Of a stretch of DNA of 64,000 bases, positions 56,204-64,000 are shown piece after piece (position 1 is the first letter of the stretch; each line of letters begins with the position of its first letter). Origin of the DNA: Globomyces pollinis-pini. Taxonomy: Eukaryota > Chytridiomycota > Chytridiomycetes > Rhizophydiales > Globomycetaceae. The notes under the pieces are model-generated. The model saw nothing but the letters and a program-made list of their open reading frames with translations, was not told the origin of the DNA and did no database searches. Both the position numbers and the translations under genes were made by a program. The DNA lies in contig MU621143.1 in NCBI GenBank assembly GCA_025399215.1, forward strand, positions 1 through 64,000, in the 5' to 3' direction.

Positions 56204-58136
56204 ATGAAAATATCAGACAAAATTAAAAAAGCTGAAGGTAAATGATGATCGCATTTAACTGTTCTTGTAGCTGAACAAAGACCATACTGGTCCTTTGAAT
56301 ATTTCCCTCCAAAGACTGAAACGGGTGTCATGAACTTGTATGATCGTATGGAACGTATGTATGCCTTGGGTCCAGAGTTTATTGACGTGACTTGGAATGC
56401 CGGTGGAACTTCATCAGATACCACCATGGAAGTGATCATTTTTTTCTTTCTGATCTGTTAGATCTGTACCACCGCACAATCCGTTTATGGTTTAGAAACA
56501 TGTATGCATTTAACTTGTACCAATATGCCACGTGAAAAGATTGATATTGCGTTGAAGGAAGCTAAAGCTGCTGGTGTTCAGAATATCTTGGCACTTCGTG
56601 GTGATCCACCTCGTGGACAAGAAAACTGGACTTCTGTTGATACTGGGTTTTCTTACTCTACCGATCTGGTGAAATATATCCGTAAAGAATATGGCGATTA
56701 CTTTTGCATTGGTGTAGCTGGTAATGGAATTGTAATGGTTTATCGATTTAGGATACCCTGAAGGACACCCTGATAGTGAAACCAAGAGCAATGATCTACT
56801 TTTCTTGAAAGAAAAGGTAGATGCTGGTGCTGATTACATTGTTACCCAACTTTTCTATGATTGTGATTTGTACTTGGAGTGGGTTAAGGAGGTCCGAGCT
56901 TTAGGAATCGACACTCCTATTCTTCCTGGTATGATGATTATTCAAAGTTATGGTGGATTTAAACGAATGACTTCGTTATGTAAGACTACTGTACCAAAGT
57001 ATATATATGATGATTTGGAACCAATTAAGGATGATGATCAAGCTGTGAAAGATTATGGTGTGAATATGATGATTGATATGATTTCCAAGCTTCGTGAAGG
57101 TGGTGTATTGGGCTTCCATTTTTATACTCTTAACCTTGAACGGTCCACTAGACTTATTTTGGAAGGTTGTGGTTTCTTGCCACAACAAGAAGTTGTCAAA
57201 CCATTACCTTGGAGTCCTGTAAGAATTGCATGGTTGCTAATTATTAGTCTTTGGCAGTCAACCGATCAAAGGAAAATGTTCGACCTATTTTCTGGAGAAA
57301 CCGTCCAAAGAGTTATATTGCTCGCACTCAAAATTGGGATGAATTCCCTAATGGCCGTTGGGGTGATTCTCGATCTCCTGCATTTGGAGATTTAGATGGT
57401 TATGGGATCAATCTCAAATACCCAGCCGACCAATGTCTACAACTTTGGAATAAGCCTACATCAGTACGGGACGTTTCTGATATCTTTGTGGATTATATTA
57501 ACGGAAAGGTGTCATGCCTTCCTTGGTGTGATTCCCCACTTCAAGGTGAATCTGAGATCATCAAAGAACGTTTAAGTACCTTGAACAAAAATGGATTCCT
57601 TACCATTAATTCTCAACCTGCTGTTGATGGTGCTCTCTCCTCGGACAAAACTTTTGGTTGGGGACCAAAGAATGGATTTGTGTATCAAAAAGCATACCTG
57701 GAATTCTTTGTTTCTGCTCAAGCTTTGGATTTGTTGCTTGATAGAGTTTCTCAATATCCTTATATTACATTCTACGCCATCAACCGCGAGGTAAATAATT
57801 GGATCAAACATTAATTATTAGGGAGATTTGCGCACTAATACCAAAGGTGATACTCCAAATGCAGTCACCTGGGGAGTATTCCCTGGCCAAGAAATTGTTC
57901 AACCTACAGTCGTAGATGGACAAGCCTTTAATGCCTGGAAAGACGAAGCCTTTGAACTCTGGCGCCAATGGTCATCATTGTATGAAGCCGAAAGTTCATC
58001 CAAAAGTCTCTTGACTGGTATATATGATAATTGGTTTTTGGTCAATATTGTGGATAACAATTACAAGAGTCGATTTGCTATTTTTGATTTGTTGGATGAT
58101 GTCAAAGCTGAATTGACTGGGGAAGTGTTACATTAA
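56204..58136 (+). CDS. MET13: methylenetetrahydrofolate reductase
   Basis: Six exons (introns 29-33 nt) give 592 aa. The catalytic TIM barrel shows PYWSFEYFPPKTETGVMNLY, FIDVTWNAGG, SVYGLETCMHLTCTNM, ILALRGDPPRGQENW, GYPEGHPDS, GADYIVTQLFYDCD, LPGMMIIQSYGGFKRM and GFHFYTLNLERS. The C-terminal regulatory domain (RPIFWRNRPKSYIARTQNWD, PNGRWGDSRSPAFGDLDGYG, YAINREGDLRTNTKGDTPNA) binds AdoMet in eukaryotic enzymes. It reduces methylene-THF to methyl-THF for methionine synthesis. Fungi often have two paralogues (Met12 and Met13); the symbol here is a best guess between them. Confidence 0.93.
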
Positions 58137-58572
58137 ATTAGTGATTATCGTGTTAATAAACCTTTAAATGACTCTTAGATCAGTGTGCTTTTTTTTGTTT
58201 GTGATTTAAAGAAACCTGCTATTTTTTTTCAAGAATGGAATCTTGTCTTTATTCGAAGTTACTGTGTACTGGCAAGAATACTAAACTACGTGACACCAAG
58301 GGATTATTGTCAAAGACTATTATTTGATATAAATACAATATCATTTCTAAATGATGATGAGTCAAGTTAGATTCAATCACTATGGACGTTGAACGCGAAA
58401 CGAACCAAGTTTTGAGTATACTGTGATTCCAATATTCTCAACCACGCCCAATTCAGAATTCAAAATTTCCCTATTCTGAATAATTTGACCGTTCAACCCC
58501 TTAGATCGAGACCCACAAAAAAATGTGTTTTTAAAATCCCCATCTGACTTTTTTTTCATTACAACATTACAA
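58137..58572. other. spacer, nothing recognised
   Basis: 436 bp between MTHFR and the SDR gene. Several short open frames occur on both strands but none has a family match or partner exon. AT-rich; T-runs at 58190-58230. No tRNA-like structure seen. It must contain the SDR promoter. Confidence 0.5.
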
Positions 58573-59728
58573 ATGGGAAGATTAGATGGTAAAGTTGCTT
58601 TAGTTACTGGTGCTGCTTCAGGTATTGAACCATCCAAAAACTGAATTTTTTTTATATAGGTAATTAGATTAGTTGAATTTGATGATATGATAGGAATTGG
58701 TTTTGAAACTGCTGTTTTATTTGCAAAAGTTAGTTTTAAATTGAATCTTATATTTAAAGGAAGGTGCAAAAGTTGTTTGTGCAGATATCAATGAAAATGC
58801 TGGTAATTTAGCTTTACAAAAATTATTGGGTTTATTGGATCCTTCACTTAAATCTACCAATCCTGCAGTTTTTGTCAAGGTTGATGTATCAAAAGAATCG
58901 GATCTTGAAAATGCTGTCAAAGTTGCTGAATCCACTTTTGGTATTTCATTTTATTAAATAATATCTTAGGGTATTTCATTCTAAAGGTTGTTGATTGATT
59001 AGTAAATTGAATATTATCTTCAATAATGCTGGAATTATGCATCCTGATGATGATAATGCAACCAGTACTACCGAAAAAGTAATTTGTTTTGATGGTTTAA
59101 TATGAAAGGTTTGGGATTTGACCATGAACATCAATGTAAAGGGTGTTTGGTATGGATGTCGACATGGTATTCCTGCTCTTCGTCGTGCCGGTGGTGGTAG
59201 TATCATTAACAGTATGTTGATTTTTTTATTAACTGTTTAACTTTAGCTGCTTCATTTGTAATTGTTTCAATTTCATAATTATAGGTTGCAATCATGGGTG
59301 CTGCTACTCCTCAATTGGCTTGTATGCAAATTTGATTATTTAATGTTCAGATACCGCTTCTAAAGGTGCTGTTCTTGCCATGACTCGTGAATTGGCTACC
59401 ATTCATGCTAGAGAAAACATTAGAGTGAATGCTCTTTGTCCAGGTCCAATTCGCACACGTATACTAGTTCAGTTTTAATGAATTAGCATTATTAATGGAC
59501 TTTTTGAACACTGAAGAAAAGAAAAATCGTCGATTAGTTCATGTACCTATGGGTAGATTTGGTGAAGCTATTGAACAAGCATATGCTGCTTTGTTCCTTG
59601 CCTCTGATGAATCTACCTTTATTACTGGTACTGATTTCGCAGTCGATGGTGGTTTGACTGGTGCTTATGTCACCCCTGAAGGCCCTACTACCACTCACAG
59701 TGTTCACAAGAACTTTTCTGGTGTCTAA
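58573..59728 (+). CDS. short-chain dehydrogenase/reductase
   Basis: 280 aa from a gene cut by eight intron sites, two of them stacked. Rossmann motif LVTGAASGIGFETAVLFAKE, VCADINENAG, then FGKLNIIFNNAGIMHP, VWDLTMNINVKGVWYGCRHG, SIINTASFVAIMGAATPQLA and catalytic YTASKGAVLAMTRE, NIRVNALCPGPIRTPLLMDF, GTDFAVDGGLTGAYVTPEGP. Ser, Tyr and Lys of the active site are present; the Tyr codon is split by an intron (T|AT). Classical SDR with NAD(P); the substrate is unknown. Residues F-G-K-L of the NNAG region can be encoded only if a single G at 58970 is an exon on its own. Confidence 0.9.
58622..58693 (+). other. back-to-back double intron in SDR (site A)
   Basis: 72 nt inside the GAASG-IG motif divide into GT-AG introns of 38 (58622-58659) and 34 nt (58660-58693) with no base between. 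Confidence 0.82.
58941..59002 (+). other. two introns flanking a one-base exon in SDR (site B)
   Basis: Intron 58941-58969 (29 nt), exon G at 58970, intron 58971-59002 (32 nt). Both introns begin gtatttcatt. Removing the 62 nt as one intron shifts the frame and stops at once; keeping the G gives TTT GGT AAA TTG, the family's F-G-K-L. Confidence 0.75.
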
Positions 59729-59822
59729 AAATAAAGTATCTGGTTATTGAATTCCATACTGAAACTATATTGCAATTTTATATTGATGATTAACGATGAA
59801 ATGATTTACAACATCCCTTGTA

Positions 59823-61136
59823 TCATTGATTACTCAAGAAATGTGTGATTGCATCATCTAGAAACAAATTCACAGTCTCTTGATTTGTACAATCATCTTT
59901 GGTCATCATGATGAAGTTGACTATGAATAATTAAAAAAGATATCAGTTTTACTATGTTGTTGATCAAAGAATTTCATATCCGCCGAATGGTTGGAATAAA
60001 TGATATACAATTGTAATATTTTGACATATACCATCCAAGAGTGATGATTTTCTTGACTATAACGATTATGAAAGTTTTTAGTTTTACTTGATATTGATTT
60101 TATGGGCATACTAAAGAATTAATTGAAGGTTATTACATTGTTTTCATATAACCAATTATCAATGTAGACTGATTCGATATGAGGTAAATAATGACCATCT
60201 GCTGCAACATGCAATGCAGTGTTTCCTGTTGTAGGTGTAATGGTTTGTTTGATATAGCCAAGTCTTGGGATTTCAATTGGTCGGTTTAAACCTTTTGAAT
60301 TATTTTCTTGGTCATTTTGTGTTTGTGTTCTTGGATATGGTTCATTCTCTTTGTTTTCATTCATGTCTGTTCCATCATGTGGATCTTGAATGGTTTCTCT
60401 GCAAGTGTATAAATCAGTTTGATTTGATTTGTCTACACTAACAACCTTTGTAGGTTTCATTCGTTTGACTGGAGTGGTTTTAATTGTCTCCAAATCACTT
60501 GATTTGTTTTTACCAGTAGGATTTTTAGATGGTTGAGTATCTGATGAAGGATTTGAGAGGTTGGATGAAGCTCTTAGTTCGGACAACCTTTTCATATCTT
60601 CAATGACGATATCTAAAATTAGTTTAATGCACAAATACTTTTCCAACCAGCTATTAAATTTTTGGCATAGATACTCTCTTGACCTCTTTCAAGTGGTGTT
60701 TTACCTTTATCATCAAGTGCTAAAGAATTACTCCCAAAGGAGAGTAATAATGAAACGATATCATGAGTAGCCATTTCACATGCACGATGTAAAGGAGTTA
60801 TTCCTCGAAGATCCTGATATATTAGTACAAAATAAATACCGCAATATTTGGATTTGCGCCAGCATCTAATAAAAGTTGAGTAGCATAATTACGTCTGAAT
60901 CTTATTGATCTAAATATACTTGATTCACCGAATCTATCTAAAGCATCTATTTCCGAATTTTTCAAGATCAATACTTTGATGAGTTCAATTAAACCGAAAC
61001 CGGCAGCAATATGTAGAATAGTTCTATTTGTATCTGGATCTGTTATGTAAATCAAATTTGAATTTTGATTTATTTCTTGAATGATTTCATCTTCCATTCC
61101 ATCTTTCAAGTAAGAAACAATTTGTTTGAATTCCAT
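59823..61136 (-). CDS. ankyrin-repeat protein with unrecognised C-terminal domain
   Basis: Six exons (introns 26-32 nt) give 390 aa from the Met at 61136 (MEFKQIVSYLKDGM); an in-frame Met at 61184 is also possible. About four ankyrin repeats fill the first ~135 residues (NRTILHIAAGFGLIELIKVL, GESSIFRSIRFRRNYATQLL, GITPLHRACEMATHDIVSLL, KGKTPLERGQE). A disordered, basic and acidic stretch follows, and then another ankyrin-like piece (GNTALHVAADG). The last ~90 residues (HHSWMVYVKILQLYIIYSNH ... FIMMTKDDCTNQETVNLFLD) look like a folded alpha/beta piece that I cannot place. Ankyrin repeats bind protein partners; nothing more specific can be said. It is convergent with the SDR gene. Confidence 0.75.
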
Positions 61137-61263
61137 GAAAATTGTAAAGAAATTGCATTGAATTCGACAATGAATTGAATCCATTCATTACTACTATTAA
61201 GCATCAATTTTATTTAAATTGCTTTCTAATAGTATAAATTTAGATTATTTCCAGTACTATTTC

Positions 61264-61300
61264 CCATACTAATTCCAATACTAATTTCAATACTAATTCC
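61264..61300. repeat. short imperfect tandem repeat
   Basis: Three consecutive copies of about 12 bp (c/a-atactaattcca-like) at 61264-61300, in the spacer between the ankyrin gene and MED17. They may have arisen by slippage. Confidence 0.6.
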
Positions 61301-61409
61301 AACTTTTAATTTTTATTACTTGGACTATTTCACTAAACTATACTTTTTTAGTTACTTTTCGAATGGTCAATGTCTAAGAATTCAATTTTTTGGTAAAATT
61401 TAATTTTTC

Positions 61410-63293
61410 ATGACATTTTTAACATTCACTCCAAGTATACCAACGATACTAGATTACACAGATTCGGATCACATTCTAATAGAGTATCATAGAATCAATA
61501 TTAATCAATTAGAACTAACAAAATTGCTATTCTAAGATCAAAACTAGAACGTATCTTTGAATTAAAAAATATTCCAGATAAAAATGTTACCATACCGGCT
61601 ATGGATACTATAAAAGAATTCATTTAGTATTCATCGCTCTTTTTAATCTTTAGTTATGCAAGAGAAGAAATTCAATTATGTTATGATATCACTCAAAGAT
61701 TAGTCAATAGTTTAAATACTACCGATTTACCGTCTTCAGATCAACCACATCTACGTACTTCTATCATTCAAAAAAAATCAATTCCTCCTCCTAATGTTTC
61801 TTTACAGATACTAAAATACATTGAAGCAATGAAAAAAAATGTTATATCTACTAAAATATCTAATTCATATAGGATTTGAAGGAATCAGTAATGTACCTTA
61901 AAAAGCATTCCAACCAATTACAAAATTTATTGGAAAGAGAACAACGATTTTATGGTGGATTAGCATTAGAATTGTTATCAAGATCTTGGATTCTACAAGA
62001 AAGAAATTGGAATAATATTCATCGTATACTATATGTTAACTACGGTTTTCGTCATGGTAATCCTTATAAACTGTAACATTTAGATGGTTCCAACTTTAAA
62101 GATTTCGGTGAAGCTGATATTTGGCGACAATCCATTTCAATTGAAGAACCTATAAATGATATGATGCAAATACCAAATGGATCGCGTGAATTAGAGATTA
62201 TTGGAAATGAAGTTGAAGTCATTAGTTCTCATAAAAAACAATACTTTACAAGTATATCAATATCAAATTGCAATTCAAATATACCCTGGGGATTTCCTTT
62301 ATCCCAAGGTAAATATCCTAAAGACTTAAAGTATAGTTACCTCTAAATCAAAAATCATTACTGTATTGTCTAATTCAAGAACTTGTATTTTCGAAAAAGA
62401 ATTATTTAATCAAGTATTCCGTTCATATACTAATCCATTAGATTCAAAAAGAAATTACGGATAATTCTTTTTTAAAAATGAATTGCAGTTTATCAAAAAC
62501 TTCAATGTCGTTACCACTTGGTGGTCCAAACCAAATGATATTAAGTTGCTCGTTAAAAGACCAACATCCTGAAAACAAATGCGAGACAATGGAAATGGAT
62601 CATCATTCAAGCATAATACCAGATTACAATTTTGAAACCAATTTTCTTGAAATGAAATCTAGATTACTCTTATTGAAATCCTTTCAACAGAATCGAAATC
62701 AGTTTATCGATCGTCGCGCTAAAACTCCGGTTAATATTGCTGTCACCCTTATCAGCTTTATCCAACAATATGAAATTTATAAACAAATTCAATCCACTTT
62801 TGATGACATCAGTCAGTTGAATTTCGTACTTGAATCTAATATTAAAACCACATATTTAAATGGATGTAACTGGAAATGGGAATTTAGCATTCATAAACAC
62901 AAATACACATGTACACTAATAGATGGAATCATTACTAGTTTCACTTTAAAACAACCAAACAATATTCAACTTTCATTCATTATTGAGTTGAAGCGAGGAT
63001 TATTGTATCTGATAATGGAATCGTTAATGGATACCGTATATGAAGAATGTTTCTGCTTGTTTGAACCAAACCAACTGAATCGCATCAATTATCACACTAT
63101 GCAGTTAAAACATCAGCAAAGGTAATTTATTGTAGTATAACTTTGGTAAAGATTACTGAGAATTCAGATAGATGGACAATCGTCGGATGAGCTAAAGATT
63201 AGTTTTGAAGGGCTACATACTCAATCGATATTAATCAAGGATATGCATTATGGATTCTTGGCCACCATACAAATGATACTTATTAAAATATAA
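61410..63293 (+). CDS. MED17: Mediator head subunit 17 homologue
   Basis: Eight exons (introns 27-32 nt) give 560 aa in a continuous frame. Features that fit MED17/Srb4: an N-terminal helical part (RSKLERIFELKNIPDKNV), REQRFYGGLALELLSRSWIL followed by NYGFRHDGSNFKDFGEADIW (family: LRxxWxL ... YGYxxxGS), IFEKELFNQIQKEI, then SMSLPLGGPNQMILSCSLKD and a C-terminal mixed domain. MED17 is the scaffold of the Mediator head that contacts RNA polymerase II (family knowledge). The similarity is diffuse, as usual for this subunit, so the name rests on the order of several weak blocks. An intron at 62425-62452 is decisive: it joins LFNQ to IQKEITDNS. Confidence 0.65.
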
Positions 63294-63383
63294 CTCTATA
63301 CTATAAAATTTGAACGAGTATGTCATTGACAACAGAAATAGTGATTGGCAACCTAAACATTTATTTGATTATCATTCAATGAA

Positions 63384-64000
63384 CTATTTGGCTTTCTTTC
63401 CTTTCTTTTTGGTAGCTTTACTCTTTTCTTCTTCTTCGATTAATTCGTTTTGCAATCTCTCCCTTCTTTCTTCATCTGTTTCCACCAATTCGGCTTTAGG
63501 AGCCGATTTTTTAGTTTTATGAACAGGACTTTGCACAGTTTCGGTAGCATTTAATTCTTCTGCTGCCTTTTGAGCTTCTTGTTGTAATTTATTTTGAACC
63601 AATGCTGATGCTTCTTGTAAGAAAGTCTTTCCCCAATCAGGTTTATAGATATTTGATTCTTCTACAATCTAATAGTTGAATTTTTTTTCAAACATACATC
63701 TTGCATTTCAGTTTCAATATCAGCTTCTGTTGCTAATAATTTATCCCATAAAGCTTCCCCGACCACTCCATCTCTGACCATCTGTTGTAAAGATGGTTTT
63801 TCTTCACGAATACGAATGACTCTAGTAATTCCTAAACTTAATTTATGAAATTATAAAAACCTTCCATTGCTCTTTTCATCAAAGCAACAACCAACACTTT
63901 TTTACCAGATGGTATATCAGGAGAGTATTGTTCCGCCAATTCCTGATATTCCAATTTTGGTTTATTAATTGGAAAGTAAGAATCATCTACAAATGAGTTT
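63384..64000 (-). CDS. SEC66: Sec66/Sec71, ER translocon subunit (N terminus outside window)
   Basis: Partial: the gene runs off the right edge, so the N-terminal membrane segment is missing. Three visible exons joined by two ~29-nt introns read PKLEYQELAEQYSP, VLVVALMKRAMEGITRVIRI, REEKPSLQQMVRDGVVGEAL, WDKLLATEADIETEMQDIVE and YKPDWGKTFLQEASALVQ, then a highly charged tail ending KKKGKKAK. This is the order of Sec66 (family: ALMKRA, REEKP, G-W). Sec66 joins Sec62/Sec63 in post-translational import into the ER and is a fungal protein (family knowledge). Confidence 0.85.

Noticed and set aside
1..64000. tRNA, rRNA, CRISPR arrays or transposons
   Set aside because: No B-box-like tRNA pattern, no regularly spaced repeats with unique spacers, and no transposase or reverse transcriptase motif seen on either strand.

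Overview
This window is a gene-dense, AT-rich stretch of nuclear DNA from an early-diverging zoosporic (flagellated) fungus or a very close relative. Fungal markers are a Mrc1-type checkpoint gene, SEC66, ATG10, QCR8 and a conventional myosin. Flagellar markers are an alpha-tubulin acetyltransferase (ATAT1) next to a MORN3 homologue. Complex I (NDUFV2, NDUFAF8, a MidA/NDUFAF7-like protein) and complex III (QCR8) genes show respiring mitochondria, which argues against microsporidia, Neocallimastigomycota and probably Rozella. I cannot name the species.

Genes lie on both strands with spacers usually of 30-400 bp. Almost every gene is cut by very short GT-AG introns. I resolved about 165 by hand, mostly 21-37 nt, by requiring each gene to read through in one frame and match its family; nearly every model comes out an exact multiple of three.

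Layout: 1-955 unclear, with a possible gene tail. 955-3028: coiled-coil orphan and TRAPPC13. 3319-4335: intronless Rnl2-like RNA ligase. 4731-7162: aldo/keto reductase fused to leucine-rich repeats. 7433-10722: Mrc1/claspin. 11211-11814: RLP24. 12133-19340: myosin II heavy chain. 19538-24332: V-ATPase subunit E, COG7, phosphomannose isomerase. 24430-29957: glycosyltransferase-like protein, Sds3-like corepressor subunit, nucleotide-sugar transporter, eIF5. 30068-41119, all minus strand: MidA-family methyltransferase, Cdc1/PGAP5 phosphoesterase, Skp1/elongin-C + F-box + LRR fusion, molybdenum cofactor sulfurase, ubiquitin protease. 41426-46061, plus: TAF7, ATAT1, MORN3. 46190-53847: QCR8, an intronless orphan, Rpt6, PRMT5, NDUFV2, ATG10, NDUFAF8. 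54181-64000: TyrRS, MTHFR, a short-chain dehydrogenase, an ankyrin protein, MED17 and the 3' part of SEC66.

The most unusual signal is in splicing. At seven sites in four genes (RPT6, VMA4, COG7, SDR) what looks like one longer intron divides exactly into two or three normal-sized introns joined back to back (AG|GT) with no exon between them, and at one site with a one-base exon. This suggests stepwise (recursive) removal of stacked mini-introns. Protein-level novelties are the single-chain Skp1/F-box/LRR protein, the AKR-LRR fusion, a myosin II with an unusually long tail, and a claspin with internal repeats.
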